This document shows positions 18,119 through 30,453 of a DNA stretch of 64,000 bases, piece after piece. The stretch is from Diaphorobacter sp. HDW4A (lineage in GTDB: Bacteria > Pseudomonadota > Gammaproteobacteria > Burkholderiales > Burkholderiaceae_C). The position numbers were made by a program, and so were the translations under genes. Below the pieces are notes generated by a model, which saw nothing but the letters and a program-made list of their open reading frames with translations, made no database searches and was not told where the DNA came from. The DNA lies in assembly GCF_011305995.1 (NCBI RefSeq), contig NZ_CP049910.1, positions 6,090,501 to 6,154,500 of the forward strand, in the 5' to 3' direction. Numbering within the stretch: the stretch's first letter is position 1; every line of letters begins with the position of its first letter.

Positions 18119-19390
18119 TCAGACGTAGCGCTTGAGCACCAGCGAAGCGTTTACCCCACCGAAGCCGAAACCGTTGAGCATCGCCACTTCCATGGCGAGT
18201 GGTCTTGCTTCTGCGCGCACCAGATCGAGCCCTTCAGCGAGCGGGTCGGGCTGCTCGAGATTGAGAATCGGCGGCACGATCTGATCTCGCAACGCGAGCG
18301 CGGTAAAGATGGTGGCCACCGCCCCCGCAGCGCCCAGCATGTGGCCGACGGCGGACTTGGGTGCGCTGATCGCGGGGCCGTTGCCGCTGGCGTCGAACAC
18401 CTGCCGGATCGCTGCGAGCTCGCCGCGATCTCCGACGGGCGTCGAGGTGGCGTGGGCATTGAGAAAGGGCACTTCATGCGGCGCGAGATTCGCCTGCGCG
18501 AGGGCCAGACGCATGGCCTGCGCTGCGCCCGAGCCGTCTTCCGGGCCGGAGGTGATGTGGTACGCGTCCGCCGACGTGCCATAGCCCACCACCTCGGCCA
18601 GCGGCACCGCGCCTCGCGCGAGTGCATGCTCAAGCGATTCCAGTACCAGCATGCCCGCGCCTTCACCCATCACAAAGCCGTCGCGTGCGGCGTCAAACGG
18701 TCGCGAGCCTTGTGCGGGCCGGTCGTTGAAGCCGGTCGACAGCGCATTAGCCGCCGAGAAGCTGCCGATGCTCACGCGGTCGATGGTCGCCTCGCTGCCA
18801 CCGCAGACCACCACGTCCGCCTCGCCGCTGCGGATGAGCCGCGCCGCGTCGCCGACTGCCTGCACGCTCGCCGCGCACGCGGTGACGGGTGCGCCGATGG
18901 GGCCCTTGAAACCATGCTTGATCGACACATGACCGGCCGCGAGATTCACGAGAAACGCGGGCACCGTGAACGGCGACAGGCGCTGCGGCCCCTTGGAGTC
19001 GGTCGTGCGCACGGCCTGCGAAATCGTGGTGAAGCCGCCCACGCCCGAGCCGATCACGGTGGCGGTGCGCTGTTGCTCATGCAGCGATTCAGGTGACCAC
19101 CGTGCCTGTGCAATCGCCTGCTCAGCCGCGCCCAGCGCAAACGCGATGAAGCGGTCCATGCGGCGCTGCTCCTTGGGGGAGACCACGGTGTCCGCATCCC
19201 AGCCGCCCTGTGGGTCTTCAGCGGTGTCGGGCACACGGGCGGCAATCGCCACGCCCGTGCCTTCGCCGATCTCGGCAGGCAGCGTCCGCACGCCGGATTC
19301 GCCCGCGAGCATGCGCTGCCAAGCCAGCTCCACATTGCCGCCCAACGGAGACACCAGGCCCATACCGGTGATCACTACGCGCTTGTTCAT
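18119..19390 (-). CDS. fabF: Beta-ketoacyl-ACP synthase II (KAS II, FabF-like)
   Basis: The 423-residue condensing enzyme elongates acyl-ACP with malonyl-ACP. It opens with RVVITGMGLVSPLG. The catalytic triad is visible: Cys in VTACAASVQAVGDA, His in LNAHATSTPVGD, and His in SAVGHMLGAAGA. The gating GFGFGGVNASLVL motif lies at the end. AAGGA lies before the ATG at 19390. No acyl carrier protein or other fab gene is beside it, so it may be an accessory KAS rather than the housekeeping copy. It is divergent from a TetR gene, with twin operators in the shared promoter. Confidence 0.88.
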   Translation of the reverse strand: MNKRVVITGMGLVSPLGGNVELAWQRMLAGESGVRTLPAEIGEGTGVAIAARVPDTAEDPQGGWDADTVVSPKEQRRMDRFIAFALGAAEQAIAQARWSPESLHEQQRTATVIGSGVGGFTTISQAVRTTDSKGPQRLSPFTVPAFLVNLAAGHVSIKHGFKGPIGAPVTACAASVQAVGDAARLIRSGEADVVVCGGSEATIDRVSIGSFSAANALSTGFNDRPAQGSRPFDAARDGFVMGEGAGMLVLESLEHALARGAVPLAEVVGYGTSADAYHITSGPEDGSGAAQAMRLALAQANLAPHEVPFLNAHATSTPVGDRGELAAIRQVFDASGNGPAISAPKSAVGHMLGAAGAVATIFTALALRDQIVPPILNLEQPDPLAEGLDLVRAEARPLAMEVAMLNGFGFGGVNASLVLKRYV

Positions 19391-19407
19391 GGGGACTATC
19401 CTTTATT

Positions 19408-19452
19408 GATGATGGACGTCATCATAAAAGAATTTAGATGACGGGTATCATC
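19408..19452. promoter_or_regulatory. Twin 16-bp operators between fabF and tetR
   Basis: Two inverted repeats of the same form, GATGA-N6-TCATC, lie at 19408-19423 (GATGATGGACGTCATC) and 19437-19452 (GATGACGGGTATCATC). Their starts are 29 bp apart, just under three helical turns. The first sits 18 bp upstream of fabF and the second ends 5 bp before the tetR ATG, so both promoters could be blocked. They are the likely binding sites of the adjacent TetR protein. That protein is inferred to repress fabF and itself. Confidence 0.75.
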
Positions 19453-19457
19453 AAAAC

Positions 19458-20084
19458 ATGAAAGTCAGCAAGGCCCAAACCGCAGAAAACCGCGCAGGCA
19501 TCGTGGAGGCCGCGGCGCGCCTCTATCGGGAAAAGGGCCTTGGCGGCGTCGGGGTGTCCGACATCACGCGCGACGCTGGGCTCACCCATGGTGGCCTGTA
19601 TCGGCATTTTGAATCCAAGGATGCGCTGGCGCGCGAGGCCTGCCTGCGTGCGTTTGACTGGACCATCACGCCGCTCGACAGGCTCAAGGATGGTGCGCAC
19701 GATCCGGCCGAGATGCTGCACGCGCTGGTGCACGGCTATCTGAGCACCGAACATCGCGACCATCCCGGCGAGGGCTGCCCGGCCGCCGCGCTGGCCGTCG
19801 ATGCCGCCCGCGCCGGACCCGAGATGTCCGAGGTTTTTGCACAGGGCGTCGAGCGCAACATCCAGCGCTTTGCGCGCGCCACCACGCCCGCGCCCGATGC
19901 GGCCGGACGTGCCGACACCATCCATGTGCTCGCCAGCATGGTCGGCGCGCTGGTGCTGTCGCGCGCGACGGCGGCGGGCAATCCGGCATTGTCCGAAGAG
20001 ATTCTGGCGACGTTGCGTGCGCAACTGGCGCCCGAGTTCAAGCCCAGGTTGAAATCGACGCCAAAGTCGAAAACCAAACGTTGA
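19458..20084 (+). CDS. TetR/AcrR-family transcriptional repressor
   Basis: The 208-residue protein has an N-terminal TetR helix-turn-helix: IVEAAARLYREKGLGGVGVS, then DITRDAGLTHGGLYRHFESK. The ligand domain, with the GEGCPAAALAVDAAR region, resembles the TetR subgroup that often controls short oxidoreductase or acyl genes. A Lys/Pro-rich tail closes it. The two operator-like palindromes immediately upstream point to autoregulation and control of the divergent fabF. The inducer is unknown and might be an acyl or aromatic compound. Confidence 0.87.
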   Translation: MKVSKAQTAENRAGIVEAAARLYREKGLGGVGVSDITRDAGLTHGGLYRHFESKDALAREACLRAFDWTITPLDRLKDGAHDPAEMLHALVHGYLSTEHRDHPGEGCPAAALAVDAARAGPEMSEVFAQGVERNIQRFARATTPAPDAAGRADTIHVLASMVGALVLSRATAAGNPALSEEILATLRAQLAPEFKPRLKSTPKSKTKR

Positions 20085-20120
20085 ATGCACGAATGACGTT
20101 TCTTTGAAGGACGCATCACC

Positions 20121-20582
20121 ATGGCCGCGCTCGATCTCAAGATCCCTCCGCCGCTTGTCGGCATCGCTGCTGCGGCGCTGATGTACGGCGTGGCCCACTG
20201 GTTTCCTGCGGCTGCCTTCGCACTTCCTGCGCGTGTGGGCCTCGCCACGCTGATCGCGGTCTGCGGCGTGACCATCGACCTGTCGGCGCTGTTCGCGTTT
20301 CACCGCCACCGCACGACGGTCAATCCGCTCGCACCCGGCAAAACGAGCGCCATCGTGAGCAATGGCGTCTACCGCTTCACGCGCAATCCCATGTATCTGG
20401 GCATGCTGGTGCTGTTGTTGGCGTGGTGCGTCTGGCTGGGTAACGTCGCCGCGCTGGTCGGGCCGGTGTTGTTCGCGGCGTACATCACGCGCTTCCAGAT
20501 ACTGCCCGAGGAGCGCATTCTCCTGGCGAAGTTCGGCGAGCCGTATCTGCAGTACATGGGGCGCGTACGGCGCTGGTGCTGA
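20121..20582 (+). CDS. Isoprenylcysteine carboxyl methyltransferase-like (ICMT/PEMT) membrane protein
   Basis: This is a 153-residue integral membrane protein with four hydrophobic segments. It carries the ICMT/NnrU/PEMT-like C-terminal signature: VSNGVYRFTRNPMYLGMLV, then ILPEERILLAKFGEPYLQYM. Bacterial members are SAM-dependent methyltransferases of uncertain substrate, which need not be isoprenylcysteine. It follows the tetR gene by 36 bp on the same strand and may be co-transcribed. The product then faces the convergent LysR gene across 115 bp that hold no obvious terminator. Confidence 0.82.
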   Translation: MAALDLKIPPPLVGIAAAALMYGVAHWFPAAAFALPARVGLATLIAVCGVTIDLSALFAFHRHRTTVNPLAPGKTSAIVSNGVYRFTRNPMYLGMLVLLLAWCVWLGNVAALVGPVLFAAYITRFQILPEERILLAKFGEPYLQYMGRVRRWC

Positions 20583-20697
20583 GTCTCTTTGCACCTCGGG
20601 TGTCGTGGTCCGAAATGCTCCAACGATGCTGGATTGGCAAAGTATTTGGGCAACGGGCGACAAACCGGCTTCCGTTTCGCGTTTGTGACGAATCCAG

Positions 20698-21585
20698 TCA
20701 AGGCATGAGTTCTAGCAGCAAATCCAGCGTGGCCTGCTGCGTGCGCGTGATGGGGCGCTGGCTGCTGCTGGCGATCCAGGCTTTGACCTGCATGCAAGGG
20801 GTTCCGATTTCCTGCACGTCGAAGGATTCGGGCTTGACCGCGCTGTGTACCGCGTGGCGAGTCAGCACCGCGCGGCCAAGGCCGTCGGCGACGAGTTCGA
20901 GGATGGCGGGCACGCCGTCCACTTCGAGCGCGATGTGCGGCGTGAGGCCGATCTCGGCGAGCGAGGATTCAATCTGCATGCGTATCGCGTTGGGTTTGCT
21001 CGGGATGACCAACGGCAGCGTAGCGAGTTTCTTGAGCGTGATAGGGGCTGTGGGCGCTGCGTCCTCAGGCTCGCGCGGACTGACCACCACGAGGTCTTCC
21101 TGCATCAACGGCCGTGCGTCCAGCCCTTCGGTGTCGCGCAGGTTGTAGAGCACGGCGATGTCGAGACGCCCGGCCAGCAGGGACTCCTGCATGGCGGCGG
21201 TGAGTCCTTCGGAGATGCTCAGTTGCGCATCGGGAAAGCGCTGGCGGAACGCGCGGATCAGTGGCACGGCGTAGGCCCGCGCGACGCTCGGCGGCATGCC
21301 CAGCGTCACGCGTCCGGCGAGGCCGCCGCGCACGCTCGCGAGTTCTTCACGCGCGGACGCCACTTGGTGCAGGATCGCGCGGCCGTGGCGCAGCAGCAGT
21401 TCTCCGGGTTCGGTCAGGGTCACGCCACGCCCGTTGCGCTTGAGCAGGTTGTGCCGCAATTCCACCTCGAGCAGCCGCACCTGGCGCGACAGCGCGGGCT
21501 GGGCCACGTCGAGCACCTGAGACGCGCGGGTGAAGCTGCCGAGCTCGGCCACCTTCACGAAATATTCCAACTGCCTCAAATCCAT
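20698..21585 (-). CDS. LysR-family transcriptional regulator of the pmd cluster (probable)
   Basis: The 295-residue protein starts with the LysR winged-helix motif, MDLRQLEYFVKVAELGSFTR with ASQVLDVAQPALSRQVRLLE. A periplasmic-binding-like effector domain follows (VTLGMPPSVARAYAVPLIRAF onward). ATG 21585 is chosen because the longer frame adds 43 non-homologous residues. It diverges from the aromatic-acid cluster starting at 21763, with a likely binding site between them. LysR regulators such as PmdR in Comamonas respond to pathway intermediates of protocatechuate 4,5-cleavage. That is the likely role here. Confidence 0.85.
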   Translation of the reverse strand: MDLRQLEYFVKVAELGSFTRASQVLDVAQPALSRQVRLLEVELRHNLLKRNGRGVTLTEPGELLLRHGRAILHQVASAREELASVRGGLAGRVTLGMPPSVARAYAVPLIRAFRQRFPDAQLSISEGLTAAMQESLLAGRLDIAVLYNLRDTEGLDARPLMQEDLVVVSPREPEDAAPTAPITLKKLATLPLVIPSKPNAIRMQIESSLAEIGLTPHIALEVDGVPAILELVADGLGRAVLTRHAVHSAVKPESFDVQEIGTPCMQVKAWIASSSQRPITRTQQATLDLLLELMP

Positions 21586-21630
21586 GATCCACCCATGATC
21601 CGCACCCCCAAGGTATCGCTGAATCGACAA

Positions 21631-21648
21631 GCATAGCAATTGATATGC
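21631..21648. promoter_or_regulatory. Candidate LysR-type binding site
   Basis: GCATA (21631-21635) and TATGC (21644-21648) form an 18-bp inverted repeat with an 8-base centre. It lies 46 bp from the LysR start and upstream of the divergent catabolic operon. The interrupted dyad contains ATA-N8-TAT, close in size to LysR T-N11-A boxes. A second ATTGATAT word follows at 21652. The assignment rests on position and symmetry only. Confidence 0.4.
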
Positions 21649-21762
21649 CGGATTGATATAGCAGCTAGCGCTCTGGCGCGCTGGTTCCAAGGGGGCTGCC
21701 TTCGGAAAATCCACCTGCAGTCCGGCGAAGCGGTCGTCGGCGAAGAAGCAGGAGACAAGTTC

Positions 21763-22455
21763 ATGACGTCCTCATTGAAAGGGATTTCGTCGATGGCGAC
21801 GCGCCCGTTGCTCGCTCGTCTGGTGGCGGAGTGGGAGCGTGAGCACGGCGTGTCGGTGCAACTGGAATCGGTCGGCGGGGTGGATGCGGAGCGGCGCGTG
21901 GCTGCGGGCGAGGAGAGCTTTGATGTGGTGTTTCTCGCATCAAATGCGCTCGAGCGGCTGATCGCGAGCGGCCATGCGGTTGCGGCGAGCCGCATCGATC
22001 TGGCGATCTCCGACATGGCGGCCGCCGTGCGCGAGGGCGATGCGGTTCCGGATATTTCCAACGAGGCGGCGCTGCGCGACGCAGTGTTGGCGGCGTCGTC
22101 GGTGGGCTACTCCACCGGGCCCAGTGGCACGGCGCTGCTGGAATTGCTGGCGCATTGGGGCGTGGCTGACGCGCTGCGTGCGCGGCTGGTGCAGGCACCG
22201 GCGGGCGTGCCCGTGGGGCGTTTGGTGGCCGAGGGCCGCGTGGCGCTCGGGTTCCAGCAGCGCAGCGAGCTGGTGCCGGTGGACGGCATCACGGTGCTCT
22301 CGCCGCTGCCGGGCGCGGCGCGCATCACCACGCTGTTTTCGGGCGCGCGGGTCACGGGCGCTTCCCATCCGCTTGCCGCCATGCAGCTGCTGGAGTTTTT
22401 GCGCTCGCCGCGCGCGGTGCCCGCCAAGCTGGCGCTCGGCATGCAACCCGTATGA
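21763..22455 (+). CDS. ModA-like substrate-binding domain protein without signal peptide
   Basis: This 230-residue protein resembles the ModA/accessory periplasmic-binding fold. An N-terminal SSMATRPLLARLVAEWE helix is followed by VDAERRVAAGEESFDVVFLAS, then GYSTGPSGTALLELLAHWGV and VALGFQQRSELVPV. A secreted ModA would have a signal peptide before this region. Here ATG 21763 leads directly into the mature fold. An upstream in-frame start (21640) would add a polar, non-signal stretch. It is therefore predicted to be cytoplasmic. No permease or ATPase gene is near. As first gene of the pmd operon it may bind an aromatic acid or act as an accessory sensor. Confidence 0.7.
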   Translation: MTSSLKGISSMATRPLLARLVAEWEREHGVSVQLESVGGVDAERRVAAGEESFDVVFLASNALERLIASGHAVAASRIDLAISDMAAAVREGDAVPDISNEAALRDAVLAASSVGYSTGPSGTALLELLAHWGVADALRARLVQAPAGVPVGRLVAEGRVALGFQQRSELVPVDGITVLSPLPGAARITTLFSGARVTGASHPLAAMQLLEFLRSPRAVPAKLALGMQPV

Positions 22456-22506
22456 CGCACTATCAGGATTCAGATCGAGACATCGACAGAACCGGCAAGG
22501 ACTCTC

Positions 22507-23883
22507 ATGAAACCAACAGACAACTCCGTCAATGTGCAATCGCTGCTGAACACGGCGGGCATCACGGGCTACCAGTGGACCATCTACGCGCTGTGCTTCT
22601 TCATCGTGCTGCTCGATGGATTCGACACCGCGATGATCGGCTACATCGCGCCGTCGCTGGTGCAGGAATGGGGCGTGAGCAGGCCCGCGCTTGGGCCTGT
22701 GTTGAGCGCAGCGCTGTTCGGGCTGGCTGCGGGCGCGATCTCGGCCGGGCCGATGGCGGACCGGCTCGGGCGCAAGCGTGTGCTGATCGGCTCTGTGCTG
22801 GTGTTCGGCGTGGCCTGTCTCGCGTCGTCGCACGCGTCGGGCATCGACGAGCTGACGATATGGCGCTTCGTCACGGGGCTGGGGCTGGGCGCGGCGATGC
22901 CGAATGCCGTCACGCTCACGAGCGAATATTGCCCCGAGTCGCGCCGCTCGATGCTCACCAATGCGATGTTCTGCGGCTTTCCGCTGGGCGCGGCGCTCGG
23001 CGGTTTTCTCGCGGCCTGGATGATTCCGAACTTCGGCTGGCGCAGCGTGCTGATGCTGGGCGGCGTGGCGCCGCTGGTGCTGGGCGTGGCGTTGTTCTTT
23101 GTGCTACCCGAATCGGTGCGCTACATGGTGATCAAGCGCTGGCCGGTGGAGCGCATCCGCGTCGTGCTGGAACGCATCGCGGGCGACATGGCGCGAACCG
23201 CAGAGGCCTTTCATCTGCAGGAGGTCACTGGTTCGGAGAAGGCGGCCAGCAGCGGCATCGCTGTGGTGCTGTCGCGCCAGTATCGCGTGGGCTCGGTGAT
23301 GCTGTGGTTGGCGTATTTCATGGGGCTGGTGGTGTTCTACGCGCTGATGAACTGGATGCCCATCCTGTTCAAGGACGCGGGCATTGAGCCGCGCACGGCG
23401 ACGCTGATCGCCGCGTTGTTTCCGCTGGGCGGCGTGGGCGCGATCTTCTTTGGCTGGCTCATGGATCGCTACAACGCCAACCGCGTCATCGCGCTCGGCT
23501 ATGCGCTGACGGCGGTGTCGATCTGGGCCATCGGCCAAGCCGTGGGCAACGTCGGCGGGCTGATGACGGTGGTGTTCATCGCCGGAACCATCATGAACAC
23601 CGCGCAGTCGTCCATGCCCGCGCTCGCGGCGGCTTTCTATCCCACGCAGGGCCGCGCAACAGGAGTCGCCTGGATGCTGGGCATTGGCCGCTTCGGCGGT
23701 ATCGCGGGCTCGTTTCTCGTGGCCGAACTCACGGTGCGCCATCTCAGCGCCGAGACGATCTTCACCGTGGTCGCCTTACCGGGGCTGGTCGCGATGGTGG
23801 CGCTCCTGATCAAGCAGCTCGCGCATCCCGCGTCGGCGGCAAACAAGGGCGCCAAGAGCTCCACCACTATCGCATCGCATTGA
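22507..23883 (+). CDS. MFS aromatic acid:H+ symporter (AAHS family, PmdK/PcaK-like)
   Basis: The 458-residue transporter has twelve predicted helices. It has the AAHS hallmark CFFIVLLDGFDTAMIGYIAP in helix 1, in which the DGFD aspartate is needed for transport in PcaK. The MFS loop motif GPMADRLGRKRVL follows helix 2, and FGWLMDRYNANRVI is the second-half counterpart. It should import 4-hydroxybenzoate, protocatechuate or a related acid at the inner membrane. It lies between the ModA-like gene and pmdD, 63 bp upstream of the latter, as expected for the uptake gene of a pmd cluster. Exact substrate range is not predictable. Confidence 0.87.
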   Translation: MKPTDNSVNVQSLLNTAGITGYQWTIYALCFFIVLLDGFDTAMIGYIAPSLVQEWGVSRPALGPVLSAALFGLAAGAISAGPMADRLGRKRVLIGSVLVFGVACLASSHASGIDELTIWRFVTGLGLGAAMPNAVTLTSEYCPESRRSMLTNAMFCGFPLGAALGGFLAAWMIPNFGWRSVLMLGGVAPLVLGVALFFVLPESVRYMVIKRWPVERIRVVLERIAGDMARTAEAFHLQEVTGSEKAASSGIAVVLSRQYRVGSVMLWLAYFMGLVVFYALMNWMPILFKDAGIEPRTATLIAALFPLGGVGAIFFGWLMDRYNANRVIALGYALTAVSIWAIGQAVGNVGGLMTVVFIAGTIMNTAQSSMPALAAAFYPTQGRATGVAWMLGIGRFGGIAGSFLVAELTVRHLSAETIFTVVALPGLVAMVALLIKQLAHPASAANKGAKSSTTIASH

Positions 23884-23945
23884 CGTGCAGGCGGCTGCAA
23901 CGTTTTTGCTCATTCATTTGACACCACAAAAGGGGAGGGGAAGCC

Positions 23946-24878
23946 ATGTCAACGCTAGCGAGTGAATTCACCAAAACACCGGGCTGGCTGGATTGGTACG
24001 CCGGTCCGGTCAAGCCGCGATTCAAGCTGCCAGCGGGCAGCGTCGATGCGCACTGCCATGTGTTCGGGCCGGGGGCGGAATATCCGTTTGCGCCCGAGCG
24101 CAAGTACACGCCGTGCGACGCGAGCCGCGAGCAGTTGTTCGCGCTGCGCGACCACCTCGGCTTTGCGCGCAACGTGATCGTGCAGGCCACCTGCCACGGC
24201 GCGGACAACAGTGCGCTGGTCGATGCCTGCGTGGCATCGAAGGGCCGGGCGCGCGGCGTGGTCACGGTGCGGCGCGGCATCAGCGATGTGCAGCTCAAGG
24301 TGCTGCATGCAGCGGGCGTGCGCGGCGTGCGCTTTAACTTCGTCAAGCGGCTCGTGGACTTTACTCCCAAGGAGGAGATGCAGGAGATCGCCGCGCGCAT
24401 CGCGAAGTTCGGTTGGCATGTGGTGATTTATTTCGAGGCGGTGGATTTACCCGAGCTGTGGGACTTCTTTTCGGGCCTGCCAACGACCGTGGTGGTCGAC
24501 CACATGGGCCGCCCCGATGTGGGCAAGGGCGTGGACAGCGAGGAGTTCGCGCTGTTCCTGCGCTTCATGCGCGAGCACCCGAACGTGTGGAGCAAGGTGA
24601 GCTGCCCCGAGCGGCTGTCGGTCACCGGCCCGCGTGCGCTGGATGGCGAGCAGCAGGCGTATTGCGACGTGGTGCCGTTCGCGCGCCGCATCGTCGAGGA
24701 GTTCCCGGATCGCGTGCTCTGGGGCACGGACTGGCCGCATCCCAACCTCAAAGACCATATGCCCGACGATGGCTTGCTGGTCGACTTCATCCCCTCCATC
24801 GCAACGACGCCCGAGCAGCAGAAGAAGCTGCTGGTCGACAACCCGATGCGCCTGTACTGGCCAGAGGAAGTGCGATGA
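23946..24878 (+). CDS. pmdD: 2-pyrone-4,6-dicarboxylate hydrolase (LigI/PmdD)
   Basis: The 310-residue amidohydrolase opens the lactone of 2-pyrone-4,6-dicarboxylate to give oxalomesaconate in protocatechuate 4,5-cleavage. VDAHCHVFGPG near residue 32 carries the HxH pair, VVVDHMGRPD lies in the middle, and WGTDWPHPN near 260 carries the catalytic Asp. These match the LigI pattern within COG3618. AGGGGAGGGG is present just before the ATG. Its position directly ahead of pmdA and pmdB, with pmdC following, supports the assignment. The 150 bp after it hold no gene. Confidence 0.9.
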   Translation: MSTLASEFTKTPGWLDWYAGPVKPRFKLPAGSVDAHCHVFGPGAEYPFAPERKYTPCDASREQLFALRDHLGFARNVIVQATCHGADNSALVDACVASKGRARGVVTVRRGISDVQLKVLHAAGVRGVRFNFVKRLVDFTPKEEMQEIAARIAKFGWHVVIYFEAVDLPELWDFFSGLPTTVVVDHMGRPDVGKGVDSEEFALFLRFMREHPNVWSKVSCPERLSVTGPRALDGEQQAYCDVVPFARRIVEEFPDRVLWGTDWPHPNLKDHMPDDGLLVDFIPSIATTPEQQKKLLVDNPMRLYWPEEVR

Positions 24879-25028
24879 GCGTACTTGCCGGTACGATGAC
24901 TTTCGTTTATTCGCAAGCGGCGGCGCATGCGAAAAATTGTGCTTCGGATCGAGGCGCGAAACGCATAGTCCGTCCTGCTGAATCGATGAACGCAGGCCCC
25001 CTCCATTTTCAACTCGGAGAGTCCCCCC

Positions 25029-26332
<1,304 letters not shown>

Positions 26333-26336
26333 CACC

Positions 26337-27305
26337 ATGACCATCAAAGTGGCACTCGTCGGCGCGGGCGCGTTCGGCATCAAACATCTCGACGGCATCC
26401 GCAACATTCGCGATGTGGAGGTGATTTCGCTGGTCGGCCGCGATCTCGCCAAGACGCAGGAAGTGGCGCAAAAGTACGGCATTCCGCATGTCGCGAGCGA
26501 TTTGAAGGAAAGCCTTGCGATCAAGGAGCTCGACGCCGTCATCCTCTGCACGCCCACGCAGATGCACGCCGCACAGGCGCAGCAGTGCATGCTCGCGGGT
26601 AAACATGTGCAGGTCGAGATTCCGTTGGCCGACAGCTTCGAGGGCGCGCAGGCCGTCGCCGCGTTGCAGTTGCAGACCGGGTTGGTCGCGATGGTGGGGC
26701 ACACACGCCGCTTCAACCCCAGCCATCAGTACGTCCACAAAAAGGTGACGGCGGGCGAGTTCAACATCCAGCAAATGGATGTGCAGACCTATTTCTTTCG
26801 CCGCACCAACACCAACGCGCTCGGCGAGCCGCGCAGCTGGACTGACCACCTGCTGTGGCACCACGCCGCGCATACCGTGGACCTGTTTGCGTACCAGGCC
26901 GGTGAGATCGTGCAGGCGCAGGCGATGCAAGGTCCCACCCACCCGGTGCTCGGCATCGCGATGGACATGTCCATCCAGCTGCGCAGTCAGTCCGGCGCGA
27001 TCTGCACGTTGTCGCTGAGCTTCAACAACGACGGCCCGCTCGGCACGTTCTTTCGCTACATCGGCGACAACGCGACCTACATCGCGCGCTACGACGATTT
27101 AGTGCGTTCGGACAGCAAGCTCGGCGAGGTCACGGTGGATGTGAGCAAGGTGGATGTGTCGATGAATGGCATCGAGCTGCAGGACCGCGAGTTCTTCGCG
27201 GCCATCCGCGAAGGGCGCGAGCCCAACTCCAGTGTGCATCAAGTGCTGCCCTGCTATCGCGTGCTGCACCAGCTCGAACAACAGCTCGCGCAGCAGGGTC
27301 TCTGA
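26337..27305 (+). CDS. pmdC: 4-carboxy-2-hydroxymuconate-6-semialdehyde dehydrogenase (LigC/PmdC)
   Basis: The 322-residue protein belongs to the Gfo/Idh/MocA family, with the Rossmann motif VALVGAGAFGIKHLDGI at the start. LCTPTQMHAAQAQQCMLAGK and QVEIPLADSFEGAQAV, with the conserved EKP-like region replaced by EIPLAD, match LigC. It oxidises the ring-fission semialdehyde with NADP+ to give 2-pyrone-4,6-dicarboxylate, the substrate of PmdD. It is tightly packed between pmdB and the aldo/keto reductase (4-bp and 2-bp gaps), which supports one transcript. Confidence 0.9.
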   Translation: MTIKVALVGAGAFGIKHLDGIRNIRDVEVISLVGRDLAKTQEVAQKYGIPHVASDLKESLAIKELDAVILCTPTQMHAAQAQQCMLAGKHVQVEIPLADSFEGAQAVAALQLQTGLVAMVGHTRRFNPSHQYVHKKVTAGEFNIQQMDVQTYFFRRTNTNALGEPRSWTDHLLWHHAAHTVDLFAYQAGEIVQAQAMQGPTHPVLGIAMDMSIQLRSQSGAICTLSLSFNNDGPLGTFFRYIGDNATYIARYDDLVRSDSKLGEVTVDVSKVDVSMNGIELQDREFFAAIREGREPNSSVHQVLPCYRVLHQLEQQLAQQGL

Positions 27306-27307
27306 GT

Positions 27308-28318
27308 ATGTCAACCCCTACGCGCGCGCTCGGCCCGTTTCAGGTGAGCGCCATCGGCCTTGGCTGCATGAACCTGAGCCACGCCTATGGCACGCCGCCG
27401 TCGCGCGAGCAGGCCGAGCGGGTGCTGCTCACCGCCCTCGACGCGGGCGTCACGCTGTTCGACACGGCTGCGCTCTACGGTTTTGGCGCCAACGAAACGC
27501 TGCTCGGGCAGGTGCTCAAGCCGCATCGCGACCGCATTACGTTGGCCAGCAAATGCGGCATGCATGGCGCGGATGTGAACGGTGACGGCAAGCTGCAGCG
27601 GGTGATCGACGGACGGCCCGAGACGCTCAAGGCCACCTGCGAGGCAGCATTGCGCCGTCTGCAGACCGATGTGATCGACCTCTACTACCTGCACCGCTGG
27701 GACCGTCAAGTGCCGGTGGAGGACAGCGTGGGCGCGCTGGCCGATCTGGTGCGCGAGGGCAAGATCCGCAGCATCGGCCTGTCGGAGATCTCGGCGGCCA
27801 CGCTGCAGCGCGCGCATGCGGTGCATCCCATCGCGGCGGTGCAGACAGAGTATTCGCTGTGGACGCGCAATCCCGAGATCGCGATGCTCGAAGCGTGCCA
27901 GGAACTGGGCACGGCCTTCGTCGCATTCAGCCCGCTCGCTCGCGGCTTTCTCTGCGGCGATCTGCGTGATCCTTCCCTGTTTGAAGCAGGCGACATACGG
28001 CGCGCGATGCCGCGTTTTCAGCCTGAGCATTACGCACGCAATCTGCAGCTGCTCGACGGCTTCGTCGCGCTGGCCCGGCTCGCGGATTGCTCACCTGCGC
28101 AACTCGCGCTCGCGTGGCTGCTCGCGCAGAGTGAGCACATCATTCCGATTCCGGGAACGACTAGCGAGCGGCATCTGCTGAACAACCTGCATGCGGCGCA
28201 TCTGCGTATTGATGCGTCTATGCTGAAGCAGGCGGGCGAGCTTATCGGTGAACATTCCGTGGCGGGGCCGCGTTATGCGCCCGCGACTCAAAAGGAAGTC
28301 GATACCGAGATGTTCTGA
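27308..28318 (+). CDS. Aldo/keto reductase of the pmd cluster
   Basis: The 336-residue AKR has the family motifs in order. FQVSAIGLGCMNLSHAYG is at the start, and LFDTAALYGFGANETLLGQ carries the catalytic Tyr and Asp. The Lys is in TLASKCG, and the His is in DLYYLHRWD. The NADPH region IPIPGTTSERHLLNNL is near residue 275. It begins 2 bp after pmdC. AKRs are not part of the textbook protocatechuate 4,5-cleavage pathway. It may reduce an aldehyde side product or an aryl aldehyde entering the route. The substrate is unknown. Confidence 0.85.
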   Translation: MSTPTRALGPFQVSAIGLGCMNLSHAYGTPPSREQAERVLLTALDAGVTLFDTAALYGFGANETLLGQVLKPHRDRITLASKCGMHGADVNGDGKLQRVIDGRPETLKATCEAALRRLQTDVIDLYYLHRWDRQVPVEDSVGALADLVREGKIRSIGLSEISAATLQRAHAVHPIAAVQTEYSLWTRNPEIAMLEACQELGTAFVAFSPLARGFLCGDLRDPSLFEAGDIRRAMPRFQPEHYARNLQLLDGFVALARLADCSPAQLALAWLLAQSEHIIPIPGTTSERHLLNNLHAAHLRIDASMLKQAGELIGEHSVAGPRYAPATQKEVDTEMF

Positions 28319-28345
28319 CGGCTCTGAACCAGAGCAGGTGTGCGC

Positions 28346-30453
<2,108 letters not shown>

